From an uncultured Collinsella sp. (GTDB lineage Bacteria; Actinomycetota; Coriobacteriia; Coriobacteriales; Coriobacteriaceae), in NCBI GenBank assembly GCA_900542905.1, contig UQPF01000010.1, positions 9,653 through 73,652 of the forward strand: DNA of 64,000 bases. The letters are read 5' to 3'. Every line of letters begins with the position of its first letter. The stretch's first letter is position 1. The notes under the pieces are model-generated. The model saw only the letters and a program-made list of their open reading frames with translations. It was not told where the DNA came from and searched no databases. Shown here one piece after another: positions 32,944-40,629 of this stretch. The position numbers and the translations under genes were made by a program.

Positions 32944-33186
32944 GCCGCTCGCAATCTTTCAAAAGGTTTCGAACAAATAGTAGCTCACCGTGCAACGTTT
33001 CTCATCTTTCGACAACTTTTCAAAACTTGTTGAAAACTTTGGAAAACGGGCGAAAAGTTCTCAACATTGCCAGCATGACCTGTTGAAAACTCGATGAAAT
33101 ATCGTGAAAGGTTGCCATGAGGCGCAAATTTCGGTTGTGCTTATGGGGGAACCGTGTGAACTGCGCAACCTTTTACCTTTGATTTC
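32944..33186. other. Probable chromosomal origin of replication (oriC)
   Basis: This AT-rich gap separates minus-strand genes on the left from plus-strand genes on the right, as at a bidirectional origin. It contains TTTTCAACA-type boxes, read on the minus strand at 33028-33036 and 33081-33089. It also has TTCTCAACA (33058-33066) and TTTTCAAAA (33017-33025). No classic TTATCCACA is present. dnaA is one gene away and parS-parAB lies 3 kb to the right. Confidence 0.7.
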
Positions 33187-33216
33187 TTGACATTTGAACA
33201 TTGATTTCCCTACAAT
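33187..33216 (+). promoter_or_regulatory. Promoter of rpmH operon
   Basis: TTGACA (33187-33192) and TACAAT (33211-33216) with an 18-base spacer are near-consensus and lie 73 bases upstream of rpmH. Confidence 0.8.
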
Positions 33217-33288
33217 CTTCAAGCTCACGTGTCTATATCTGCGTCCGCGTCCCCGCGGACACTCGAAATGCAGCAGGAGGAACTTAAG

Positions 33289-33423
33289 ATGAAGCGTACG
33301 TATCAGCCTAATAAGCGTAAGCGTGCCAAGACCCATGGCTTCTGTGCCCGTATGGCCACTAAGGGTGGTCGTGCCGTGCTCGCCCGTCGTCGCGCCAAGG
33401 GCCGCAAGCGTCTCACTGTCTAG
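33289..33423 (+). CDS. rpmH: Ribosomal protein bL34
   Basis: The whole 44-residue protein is recognisable: [20 protein letters not shown] to [18 protein letters not shown]. It binds 23S rRNA. AGGAGG lies eight bases upstream of the ATG. It is the first gene right of the origin and is followed 21 bases later by rnpA, the near-universal rpmH-rnpA-yidD-yidC order. Confidence 0.98.
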   Translation: MKRTYQPNKRKRAKTHGFCARMATKGGRAVLARRRAKGRKRLTV

Positions 33424-33443
33424 CAGCGATACACACATCTCGC

Positions 33444-33782
33444 ATGAAGACTATTAAGTCTCGGCAAGATTTCGAGCATGTGTTCAGTCAGGGGCGTCGT
33501 TTCAATCACCCTCTGATTCGAATGACCATATGTGAATCGGTTGGCGAAGGCGACTCCGGAAGGGTCGCCTTCGTTGGTGCTAAGCGACTCGGTTGTGCCG
33601 TCGTGCGCAACCGATCTAAGCGTGTGATGCGCGAGGCCGCCCGCAGCTGCGGATTTCCCGTTACGGGTTATGACATCATCTTGTTTGCAACTCCCAAGAC
33701 GAGGGTTTCCTCGCCGCAGGAGATGGACAAGGCGTTGCGTTCGCTTATGAAGCGCGCCGGCGTTGCCGGGGAGGAGCGATGA
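33444..33782 (+). CDS. rnpA: Ribonuclease P protein component
   Basis: RnpA assists the RNase P ribozyme in tRNA 5' maturation. The 112-residue protein has SRQDFEHVFSQGRRF, the RNR motif VVRNRSKRVMREAAR and the usual spacing to GYDIILFATP. Its stop overlaps the start of yidD by four bases (ATGA). Confidence 0.95.
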   Translation: MKTIKSRQDFEHVFSQGRRFNHPLIRMTICESVGEGDSGRVAFVGAKRLGCAVVRNRSKRVMREAARSCGFPVTGYDIILFATPKTRVSSPQEMDKALRSLMKRAGVAGEER

Positions 33783-34003
33783 GCAATCACGTTTTGCGAC
33801 GTGTTGCCATCGCTCCTATTCGCATATATCAACAGGTTATTTCGCCCTTATTGCCTGACGCCTGCATTTATTACCCAACGTGCTCGCAATACGCCATCCA
33901 GGCGATTGAGAAGCACGGTATTTTGAGAGGCTGCTGGCTTGCCGTGAGGCGCATCGCTCGCTGCAATCCCCTGCACGTCGGCGGTTATGACCCTGTGCCC
34001 TAG
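33779..34003 (+). CDS. yidD: Membrane protein insertion efficiency factor YidD
   Basis: A 74-residue protein with the complete family core: IRIYQQVISPLLPDACIYYP, TCSQYAIQAIEKHG and ARCNPLHVGGYDPVP. It is a small membrane-associated helper of YidC-dependent insertion. It overlaps rnpA and lies 29 bases before yidC. Confidence 0.95.
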   Translation: MSNHVLRRVAIAPIRIYQQVISPLLPDACIYYPTCSQYAIQAIEKHGILRGCWLAVRRIARCNPLHVGGYDPVP

Positions 34004-34032
34004 CGGGCACTCGCTATCGGAGGAAAACTTAC

Positions 34033-34803
34033 ATGTGGGATTGGATCGTTAACATCCTTTTCGAGCTGCTCAAGCTCATCCAGACCTTTGCGGTCGACTG
34101 GGGCCTGTCCATCATCATCCTGGTGGTCATCATCCGTCTGCTGCTAACGCCGCTCATGCTCAAGTCGACCAAGTCGACGGCTCGCATGCAGGTGCTGCAG
34201 CCCAAGATGCTCGAGATCCAGGAGCGCTATGCCGACGATCCCCAGCGTCAGGCCGAGGAGATGCAGAAGTTCTACAGCGAGAACAAGTTCAACCCCATGG
34301 CTGGCTGTCTGCCGCTGCTGATTCAGATGCCTATCCTGTTCGCCCTGTTTACATTGCTGCGCAACCTGCCGCAGTACTTTAACGACGGCACGTTCTCGTT
34401 CTTCAACATCCTGCCCGACCTGACCACCACGCCGAGTGCTTCCTTTGCCGATGGCTTTATGGTTGCACTGCCTGCGCTGGTTTGCCTGATCCTGTTCGCC
34501 GTCCTGACCCTGATTCCGCAGCTCTATATGTCGCGCAACCAGACCGGCCAGCAGGCTCAGAGCATGCGTATGATGGCCGTTGTCATGACGGTCATGATGC
34601 TTTGGATGGGCTGGAGCCTTCCCGTTGGTGTTCTGCTGTACTACGACGTCTCGTCTGCTTGGCAGGTTATCCAGCAGATTTTTGTGACGCAGAAGGTCAT
34701 CGACAAGGCGAAGGCCGATGAGGAGGAGCGTCTTAAGAACGCTCCGCTGCAGGTTGAGGTCACTCGTCGAGAGAAGAAGCCGCGCCCGCACAAGAAGAAG
34801 TAG
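34033..34803 (+). CDS. yidC: Membrane protein insertase YidC (Oxa1 family)
   Basis: YidC inserts and folds membrane proteins in the cytoplasmic membrane. The 256-residue protein is the short Gram-positive form with about five membrane helices. The first (VDWGLSIIILVVIIRLLLTP) is followed by the cytoplasmic KSTARMQVLQPKMLEIQERY coiled hairpin. The core then reads FNPMAGCLPLLIQMPILFAL, and helices 4-5 contain MMLWMGWSLPVGVLLYY. The tail is strongly basic (RREKKPRPHKKK), suited to ribosome contact. No lipoprotein cysteine is evident at the N-terminus. Confidence 0.95.
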   Translation: MWDWIVNILFELLKLIQTFAVDWGLSIIILVVIIRLLLTPLMLKSTKSTARMQVLQPKMLEIQERYADDPQRQAEEMQKFYSENKFNPMAGCLPLLIQMPILFALFTLLRNLPQYFNDGTFSFFNILPDLTTTPSASFADGFMVALPALVCLILFAVLTLIPQLYMSRNQTGQQAQSMRMMAVVMTVMMLWMGWSLPVGVLLYYDVSSAWQVIQQIFVTQKVIDKAKADEEERLKNAPLQVEVTRREKKPRPHKKK

Positions 34804-34820
34804 TGGGATATCAATCTTAT

Positions 34821-34832
34821 TTAGGTACCTAA
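34821..34832. promoter_or_regulatory. 12-bp palindrome, copy 1
   Basis: TTAGGTACCTAA lies in the 44-base yidC-khpB gap. The same perfect palindrome, followed by C, recurs at 38325-38336. Function unknown. Confidence 0.4.
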
Positions 34833-34847
34833 CTTTTGGAGTACGTT

Positions 34848-35417
34848 ATGTCTGAAGAGATCATCGAGGATATGCTTGAGGAGGTTGCCCCGCAGGTCGC
34901 GGGCGATTATCCCGAGATTGCACAGCGCTACAAGGCTGGTGAAGAGCTGACCGATGAGGAGCTCGACACCATTGCCGATGTTGCTATTTCCATCCTGCGT
35001 TCCATCCTTTCGCACTTCGATGCCGCCAACTCTCCTATCGATGAGTATGAGGGCGACGAAGGTGAGCTGATTTTGGATGTAACGGCTCCCGACCTTGCTG
35101 TTCTCATTGGCCGTCATGGTCGCACCCTTGATGCCCTTCAGGTTATGTTCTCTTTGCTGGTGAGCCGCAAACTTGGCTTTAGGTATCCGGTTGTAGTGGA
35201 CGTCGAGGGATACAAGAGCCGCCGTCAGGACAAGGTTGCCTCCATGGCTCAGTCTGCTGCCGAGCGTGCCATTCGCACTCATAAGAGTGTTTCGCTTCCG
35301 CCCATGAATGCCTACGAGCGTCGACTGGTTCACATTGCACTTCGTGGCAATGATGCCGTCGATACTCATTCTGAGGGTTCTGACCCTGATCGCCATGTGG
35401 TGATTGTTGCTCGATAA
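34848..35417 (+). CDS. khpB: KH-R3H RNA-binding protein (KhpB/Jag family)
   Basis: KhpB is an RNA-binding protein linked to cell-elongation control in Gram-positives. The 189-residue protein has a KH domain (DVTAPDLAVLIGRHGRTLDA, LQVMFSLLV) and an R3H domain (AERAIRTHKSVSLPPMNAYE, RRLVHIALRG). An acidic N-terminus replaces the usual Jag-N domain. ATG 34848 is preferred, with GGAG seven bases upstream; an upstream in-frame TTG is less likely. It closes the rpmH-yidC operon and a strong terminator follows. Confidence 0.9.
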   Translation: MSEEIIEDMLEEVAPQVAGDYPEIAQRYKAGEELTDEELDTIADVAISILRSILSHFDAANSPIDEYEGDEGELILDVTAPDLAVLIGRHGRTLDALQVMFSLLVSRKLGFRYPVVVDVEGYKSRRQDKVASMAQSAAERAIRTHKSVSLPPMNAYERRLVHIALRGNDAVDTHSEGSDPDRHVVIVAR

Positions 35418-35435
35418 TCTACTCGAGTTTATGCT

Positions 35436-35467
35436 AAGGGGACGTGGTTTCCACGTCCCCTTTTTTT
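35436..35467 (+). terminator. Terminator of the rpmH-khpB operon
   Basis: AAGGGGACGTGG and CCACGTCCCCTT form a perfect stem with a short loop, followed by a run of T. Confidence 0.9.
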
Positions 35468-35513
35468 GTCAAAAGTTCTCGATACGCTGATTTTTGTCAG
35501 AAAGGAGCTTTCG

Positions 35514-36251
35514 TTGTTAGTACTTACTGATCAGCAAGCTGACGAGATGTTGAGTCGTCTAGCTTTCTATTGCAAAGAGTATTCCTTGAGCGTAACTGAT
35601 GTTGAGCTGAGGAAATGTATTCAGCATTTGGATTTGGTTCTAGAAACAAATAAGACAACCAATCTCACCCGTATTCTTAACGTAGAAGATGCTGCAGTAC
35701 TTCATATCCTCGACTCACTTGTTTTGCTCCCCTATATCAACAAGGCTCCTGAGGGAGCTTTGCTCGATATGGGAACAGGTGCGGGCTTCCCTGGTATTCC
35801 ATTAACCATAACCACGCATCGTAAAGCTACTTATATTGACTCTGTTGGCAAGAAGGTTGATGCGGTAAATTCCTTTGTCCATGCTCTTGGATTGAAACAT
35901 GCCCATGCGGTTCATGATCGTCTTGAAGAATATGCTCGGAGCCATAAGAAGCAGTTCTCTGTTGTAACCGCCCGCGCACTGGCTCCTCTACCGATTCTTG
36001 TTGAGTATGCGGCTCCGTATCTGAAGGATGGAGGGCTATTTGTTATAACCAAGGGCAATCCTTCGGATGAGGAGCTTGCTTCCGGCATGTCAGCAGCTAA
36101 GATTTGCGGCTTCACTTTGCTTCTGAATGACGCAATTGATTTGCCTGAAGGCTTGGGTCACAGGGAGTTCATTGTTCTTAAGAAGAGTCATCCAGCATCC
36201 GTTTCATTGCCTCGTGCAAATGGCGTGGCAAAGAAGAATCCGCTTGCCTAG
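35514..36251 (+). CDS. rsmG: 16S rRNA (guanine527-N7)-methyltransferase
   Basis: RsmG methylates G527 of 16S rRNA using SAM. The 245-residue protein has KTTNLTRILNVEDAAVLHIL, the SAM motif ALLDMGTGAGFPGIPLTI and VTARALAPLPILVEYAAPYL. I place the start at TTG 35514 because GAAAGGAG lies six bases upstream; reading further 5' enters the preceding terminator's T run. Its codons are visibly more AT-rich than those of yidC, a shift shared with parA and parB. It precedes the parS-parAB cluster, the common gidB-parAB order. Confidence 0.93.
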   Translation: MLVLTDQQADEMLSRLAFYCKEYSLSVTDVELRKCIQHLDLVLETNKTTNLTRILNVEDAAVLHILDSLVLLPYINKAPEGALLDMGTGAGFPGIPLTITTHRKATYIDSVGKKVDAVNSFVHALGLKHAHAVHDRLEEYARSHKKQFSVVTARALAPLPILVEYAAPYLKDGGLFVITKGNPSDEELASGMSAAKICGFTLLLNDAIDLPEGLGHREFIVLKKSHPASVSLPRANGVAKKNPLA

Positions 36252-36252
36252 A

Positions 36253-36268
36253 TGTTTCACGTGAAACA
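36253..36268 (+). promoter_or_regulatory. parS site 1 (perfect)
   Basis: TGTTTCACGTGAAACA is identical to the bacterial parS consensus. ParB loads here as a CTP-dependent clamp. It starts just after the rsmG stop. Confidence 0.95.
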
Positions 36269-36291
36269 TAATGGATACTAACAACTTGCAG

Positions 36292-36307
36292 TGTTTCACG
36301 TGAAACA
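36292..36307 (+). promoter_or_regulatory. parS site 2 (perfect)
   Basis: A second exact TGTTTCACGTGAAACA, 23 bases after site 1. Confidence 0.95.
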
Positions 36308-36330
36308 TGGCGGTTGATATCGATTCGGAA

Positions 36331-36346
36331 TGTTTCACGTGAAACA
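36331..36346 (+). promoter_or_regulatory. parS site 3 (perfect)
   Basis: A third exact copy, again 23 bases after the previous one, giving a regular 39-base period. It is 39 bases upstream of the parA start, so ParB could also affect parA transcription. Confidence 0.95.
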
Positions 36347-36385
36347 TCCTCCGTTTGACAGCTTTAATACACACCAGGAGGGACC

Positions 36386-37186
36386 GTGGGATTTCGCGAC
36401 GTTAAGCGTTCAAAGAGCGCAAAAGACACGCGTATCATTGCAATCATCAATCAAAAAGGCGGCGTCGGTAAGTCAACGACGGCTGTAAACCTTGCAGCAG
36501 CACTGGGTGAGCAGGGTCGTAAGACACTGATTGTCGATTTTGATCCGCAGGGAAACAGCACCAGTGGATTCGGAATTGAAAAAGAAGACCTTGATCACTG
36601 CATCTATGATGCATTGTTGAATGATGTGCCGGCAGAATCACTTGTTCTTGATACAAATTGCAAAAAGGTATTCGTAATTCCAGCTACAATTCAGCTTGCA
36701 GGCGCCGAAATTGAGCTCGTAAGCGCAATTGCACGTGAAACCCGCCTCAAAGATTTGCTTGAGCCGATTCAAGACGAGTTCGATTTTATTTTCATTGACT
36801 GTCCTCCTTCGCTCGGCCTGCTTACTATCAACGCTTTGACCGCAGCAGACAGCGTTTTGATTCCGATCCAGTGCGAATATTACGCACTCGAGGGCGTTAC
36901 GAAGCTGCTTGAGTCAATGAAGATGGTCAAATCAAGGCTGAACAAGGGCTTAGACACCTATGGTGTGCTTATGACCATGTATGACTCGCGTACTTCACTG
37001 TCGAATCAGGTTGTTGAGGAGGTTCAATCGTACTTTGGTGATAAGGCGTTTAAGACGCTAATCCCCCGTACGGTTAAAATCTCCGAAGCTCCGTCTTTTG
37101 GAGAACCAGTAATTACCTATGCACCTCAAAATAAGGGTGCAAAAGCATATATGAACCTTGCAAAAGAGGTGATCAAGCGTGCCTAG
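36386..37186 (+). CDS. parA: Chromosome partitioning ATPase ParA (Soj)
   Basis: ParA is the DNA-binding ATPase that moves ParB-parS complexes. The 266-residue protein has the deviant Walker A IINQKGGVGKSTTAVNLAAA, LIVDFDPQGNST, and FIFIDCPPSLGLLTINALTA. It lacks the long N-terminal extension of plasmid type Ia proteins. It starts with GTG after AGGAGGGACC. It overlaps parB by 8 bases. Confidence 0.96.
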   Translation: MGFRDVKRSKSAKDTRIIAIINQKGGVGKSTTAVNLAAALGEQGRKTLIVDFDPQGNSTSGFGIEKEDLDHCIYDALLNDVPAESLVLDTNCKKVFVIPATIQLAGAEIELVSAIARETRLKDLLEPIQDEFDFIFIDCPPSLGLLTINALTAADSVLIPIQCEYYALEGVTKLLESMKMVKSRLNKGLDTYGVLMTMYDSRTSLSNQVVEEVQSYFGDKAFKTLIPRTVKISEAPSFGEPVITYAPQNKGAKAYMNLAKEVIKRA

Positions 37187-38084
37187 TGTAAAGAAACGTG
37201 GCGGATTGGGACGTGGACTGAATGCTTTGGTTTCAGAGGCCGAGTATGAGACCGGCGGTTCGGCTGCATCGGCTTCTAATGCTGCATCTGAAACAAAACT
37301 ACCTATTGAGGATATCGTTCCCAACCCTAATCAGCCGCGAATTCACTTTAACGAAACTGAACTTCGCGAGTTGAGCGAGTCAATCCAAGAACATGGCGTT
37401 TTGCAGCCGCTTTTGGTTCGCAAGCATGGAAACGGCTATGAGATCATCGCTGGTGAGCGTCGTTACCAGGCGTCAAAGCTTGCTGGCCTTGAAGAATTGC
37501 CAGTCATCATTAAAGAGGTAAATGATGAAGAGATGCTGGCTCTTGCTCTTATCGAAAACCTTCAACGTTCAGATCTGAATCCCGTCGAAGAGGCTAAGGG
37601 CTATCGACAGCTCATCGATGCCAGCGGTATGACCCAGGAGGCATTGTCGAAGGCAGTAAGCAAGTCACGCTCTGCAATTACAAACTCACTGCGTCTTCTC
37701 GATCTCCCCGAAGTAGTTCAGCAGATGATTTTTGAGGGTAAACTTACTGCTGGTCATGCACGTGCGATTCTTGCAGTTCCCTATGAGGATGCTCGAATTC
37801 GACTTGCAGAGAAGGTTGTTGCAGAGGGCCTTTCCGTAAGAGCGACAGAAAATCTTGCTCCGTTGTTTTCTGCCGGAGAGACACCTAAGACGCCGAGGCC
37901 TGCAACCCCTCAGTCTTTTAAAAAGGCGGCCCGCGTGCTTCGTCAGGTTTTTAATACCAACGTGCGTGTGAAGAGCTCGCGTGGAAAGAATAAGATTGAG
38001 ATTGAGTTTAAAGACGAGGAAGAGCTCTCTCGTATTCTTGGCGAAATGATTCAGTTTGATCAAGGAGGCCAAGATGAGGAATAG
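37179..38084 (+). CDS. parB: Chromosome partitioning protein ParB (Spo0J)
   Basis: ParB is the parS-binding CTPase clamp. The 301-residue protein has the N-terminal ParA-activating motif KRGGLGRGLNALVSE, CTP-binding boxes (PNPNQPRIHFNETELREL, GERRYQASKLAGLEELP), ENLQRSDLNPVEEAKGYRQL, the helix-turn-helix (ALSKAVSKSRSAITNSLRLL) and a C-terminal dimerisation domain. GTG start 37179 overlaps parA. Three perfect parS sites lie upstream. Confidence 0.96.
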   Translation: MPSVKKRGGLGRGLNALVSEAEYETGGSAASASNAASETKLPIEDIVPNPNQPRIHFNETELRELSESIQEHGVLQPLLVRKHGNGYEIIAGERRYQASKLAGLEELPVIIKEVNDEEMLALALIENLQRSDLNPVEEAKGYRQLIDASGMTQEALSKAVSKSRSAITNSLRLLDLPEVVQQMIFEGKLTAGHARAILAVPYEDARIRLAEKVVAEGLSVRATENLAPLFSAGETPKTPRPATPQSFKKAARVLRQVFNTNVRVKSSRGKNKIEIEFKDEEELSRILGEMIQFDQGGQDEE

Positions 38085-38328
38085 AATTTTAACTGCGATT
38101 GCATTGGCGACGACTGTCGCGGCTGGTGCCTTTGCTGGCTATAAGATCGCGACAGACGATGAACTTCGAGGTCGTTTGTTTCGTAGTGCGCAAGATATTA
38201 TCGATACATCCAAGAAGAAAATGGATGTTATGACAGAAGATGTTGCAATGCGTACTGCTCAGGTAACGAAGAATCCCAAGATTAATCAGGGTTGGGTCAG
38301 CAACCAATGGGAAAATGTAGGCTATTAG
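38074..38328 (+). CDS. Small single-pass membrane protein downstream of parB
   Basis: An 84-residue protein with an N-terminal membrane segment (ILTAIALATTVAAGAFAGYK) followed by a charged helix (DELRGRLFRSAQDIIDTSKK). The start ATG 38074 overlaps the parB end by 11 bases and has GGAGG upstream, so it is coupled to parB. YtxH-like small proteins have this layout, but I cannot assign a family. Its stop codon lies inside the palindrome at 38325. Confidence 0.7.
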   Translation: MRNRILTAIALATTVAAGAFAGYKIATDDELRGRLFRSAQDIIDTSKKKMDVMTEDVAMRTAQVTKNPKINQGWVSNQWENVGY

Positions 38329-38336
38329 GTACCTAA
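38325..38336. promoter_or_regulatory. 12-bp palindrome, copy 2
   Basis: TTAGGTACCTAA, identical to 34821-34832 including the following C, overlaps the stop codon of the small membrane-protein gene. Confidence 0.4.
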
Positions 38337-38358
38337 CAATTACTTAGCATATTGTGAT

Positions 38359-38398
38359 GGGTCCTTGTCTGATTCACGAGACAAGGACCCCTTATTTT
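38359..38398 (+). terminator. Terminator of the parAB transcript
   Basis: GGGTCCTTGTCT and AGACAAGGACCC flank GATTCACG, and CTTATTTT follows. Confidence 0.85.
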
Positions 38399-38452
38399 GG
38401 CCGTAAAAATGGGACCAGTAGCAGCTGATTCAAAATTAAGGTCAATAAATGA

Positions 38453-38489
38453 AACGACCCCGGTTGCATATCCTGCAACCGGGGTCGTT
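38453..38489 (-). terminator. Terminator of rlmN
   Basis: AACGACCCCGGTTGCA and TGCAACCGGGGTCGTT form a perfect 16-bp stem, followed on the minus strand by TCATTTATT. Confidence 0.8.
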
Positions 38490-38492
38490 CGA

Positions 38493-38508
38493 TGTTTCAC
38501 ATGAAACG
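38493..38508 (+). promoter_or_regulatory. Imperfect parS site
   Basis: TGTTTCACATGAAACG matches parS at 14 of 16 positions. It lies 2.1 kb from the perfect cluster, between the rlmN terminator and the rlmN stop. Confidence 0.5.
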
Positions 38509-38525
38509 TTTTGGGTGCGACTCCC

Positions 38526-39578
38526 CTATGCGTTCTTCTGAACTTTGAAGCGCTGCTTCAGCTGTCCGCAAGCGGCGTCAATATCGTTACCACGGGAGTT
38601 ACGAATCGTTGTCTCGATGCCACGGGACTCAAGGCGACGCTGAAGATCCTCAACCTTATGAATCGGCGACGGCTTGAGCGGGCTACCCTCGATGTCGTTA
38701 AGCTGAATGAGGTTAACGTGGCACAGCGTTCCCTCGCAGAAGTCGCAGAGCGCCTGCATTTCCGGATTCGTATCGTTGACGCCTTCGATCATGGCATACT
38801 CATAGGTTGGGCGGCGGCCGGTCTTCTCGGTGTAGAGCTGAAGCGCTTCGTGAAGGCGAAGCAGCGTGTACTTCTTAACACCGGGCATGAGCTTATTGCG
38901 CGTCGACTGGATGGCGGAATGCAGTGAAACAGCAAGCGTGAACTGCTCGGGGATGTCGGCAAATTTGCGAATACCGGGAATAACGCCACTGGTAGAGACG
39001 GTGAGGTGACGAGCGCCGATACCGATGCCATCGGGTTCGTTGAGGATTCGCAGCGCCTTGAGAACCTCGTCGTAGTTGGCAAACGGCTCGCCCTGGCCCA
39101 TGAAGACAACGCTCGTGGCGCGCTCGCCAAAGTCGTTGGATACATGAAGTACCTGGTCGACGATCTCTTGAGCGGTCAGAGAGCGCTTGAGGCCGTTGAG
39201 ACCGGTAGCGCAAAAGGCACAGCCCATGCCGCAGCCTGCCTGGGTGGAAACGCAGACGGAAAGCTTGTTACGACGGGGCATGCCGACAGTCTCGACGGAA
39301 ACGCCGTCGTGGTATTCGAGCAGATACTTGCGCGAGCCATCTTTGGAAACCTGCTTGGTGAGTTCAGTGGGCGTGTCAAAGGCAAAAGCCTCTTTAAGCT
39401 GCTCGCGGAAAGCCTTGGGAATGTTGGTCATATCGTCAAACGAACAAACGTTCTTCTCGAAGACCCATTCAATGAGCTGCTTCGCGCGGAACGCGGGCTG
39501 GCCAAGTTCGGCCACGAGCTCGCGAATATCGTTTTGGCTCAAGTCGCGAATGTCCTGAGATTTAGTCCTGGGATTCAT
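38526..39578 (-). CDS. rlmN: Dual-specificity RNA methyltransferase RlmN
   Basis: RlmN is a radical-SAM enzyme methylating C2 of A2503 in 23S rRNA and A37 of some tRNAs. The 350-residue protein has the radical SAM cluster motif STQAGCGMGCAFCATG and MGQGEPFANYDEVLKAL. YAMIEGVNDTNPEMQAL and the late cysteine in DIDAACGQLK follow. The length is typical. Unlike its neighbours it runs on the minus strand, against the likely leading-strand bias. Confidence 0.95.
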   Translation of the reverse strand: MNPRTKSQDIRDLSQNDIRELVAELGQPAFRAKQLIEWVFEKNVCSFDDMTNIPKAFREQLKEAFAFDTPTELTKQVSKDGSRKYLLEYHDGVSVETVGMPRRNKLSVCVSTQAGCGMGCAFCATGLNGLKRSLTAQEIVDQVLHVSNDFGERATSVVFMGQGEPFANYDEVLKALRILNEPDGIGIGARHLTVSTSGVIPGIRKFADIPEQFTLAVSLHSAIQSTRNKLMPGVKKYTLLRLHEALQLYTEKTGRRPTYEYAMIEGVNDTNPEMQALCDFCEGTLCHVNLIQLNDIEGSPLKPSPIHKVEDLQRRLESRGIETTIRNSRGNDIDAACGQLKQRFKVQKNA

Positions 39579-39593
39579 GGAAGCCTTTCGATT

Positions 39594-39623
39594 TTGGGGA
39601 AACGTAGAGGGTATCGCTACAAT
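39594..39623 (+). promoter_or_regulatory. Likely ddl promoter
   Basis: TTGGGG (39594-39599) and TACAAT (39618-39623) with an 18-base spacer lie 40 bases before the ddl start. A direct GGTATC repeat flanks the -10 box. Confidence 0.5.
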
Positions 39624-39663
39624 ATGGTATCAGCTGCAGAAATTATAGAGGAGGAGTCTGCCC

Positions 39664-40629
39664 ATGCCGGGTAAAAGCCTAGAGAACATGCACGTAGCGG
39701 TCTTGGCGGGCGGTCATTCCGCTGAGCGCGAGATCTCGCTCAATTCGGGAAAGAACGTTGTGGTGGCACTGAGGGAAGCCGGCTACACCTCGGTGGAGCT
39801 GCTCGATACGGCCGCTGATGACTTTATGGTAACCATGGCAACCGGCGGCTTTGACGTGGCGTTTATCGCCATGCACGGTGCCGGCGGCGAGGATGGTGCC
39901 ATGCAGGGCGCCATGGAGACCCTGGGTATCCCCTACACGGCTTCGGGCGTGCTTGCCAGCGCCTGCGGTGCCGACAAGGAGGTCTCTAAGCTCCTGTACG
40001 CCAAGGCGGGCATTCCCATTGCCCCCGGCCTTGCGCTCGAGGTGGGCGATGAAGTCGATATCGATCATATCGTCGAGGTTTGTGGCGAGCGCTGCTTTGT
40101 GAAGCCGGCCGTCAACGGTTCCAGCTATGGCATTTCCCTGGTCCATGAGCCCTCCGAGCTGCCCGCGGCAATCGCCAAGGCGTTTGAGTACGGCGACAAA
40201 GTACTGGTCGAGAAGTGCATCGAGGGTACCGAGATCACCGTCGGCGTATACGGCGAAGATGACGTGCGCGCTCTGCCGATTGTCGAGATTCGTAAGCCCG
40301 AGGACTGTGAGTTCTACGATCTGGACGTGAAGTATGTCGACCCTACGGACATCCATCGCATTCCGGCGCAGATTTCACCCGAGAATTACGCTCGTGCCCA
40401 GGAGCTTGCCTGTGCTGCTCACAAGGCCCTCGGTTGCCTGGGTATCTCGCGCAGCGACTTTATCGTGAGTGAGGACGGCCCCGTTATCCTCGAGACCAAT
40501 ACCATTCCCGGCATGACCGATACGTCGCTGTATCCGGACGAGATCCGCCACACCGACGACATGACGTTCCCGCAGGTCTGTGACAGCCTGATCCGTATGG
40601 GCCTTCGTCGAGCGGGCATTGCATGCTAA
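39664..40629 (+). CDS. ddl: D-alanine-D-alanine ligase
   Basis: Ddl makes the D-Ala-D-Ala dipeptide for peptidoglycan. The 321-residue protein shows VAVLAGGHSAEREISLNSGK, MHGAGGEDGAMQGAMETLGI, the ATP-grasp region KPAVNGSSYGISLVHE and the C-terminal LETNTIPGMTDTSLYP. The tyrosine in SSYGIS is in keeping with D-Ala rather than D-lactate specificity. The ATG at 39664 follows GAGGAGGAG. It overlaps the downstream exonuclease-helicase gene by 7 bases. Confidence 0.95.
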   Translation: MPGKSLENMHVAVLAGGHSAEREISLNSGKNVVVALREAGYTSVELLDTAADDFMVTMATGGFDVAFIAMHGAGGEDGAMQGAMETLGIPYTASGVLASACGADKEVSKLLYAKAGIPIAPGLALEVGDEVDIDHIVEVCGERCFVKPAVNGSSYGISLVHEPSELPAAIAKAFEYGDKVLVEKCIEGTEITVGVYGEDDVRALPIVEIRKPEDCEFYDLDVKYVDPTDIHRIPAQISPENYARAQELACAAHKALGCLGISRSDFIVSEDGPVILETNTIPGMTDTSLYPDEIRHTDDMTFPQVCDSLIRMGLRRAGIAC

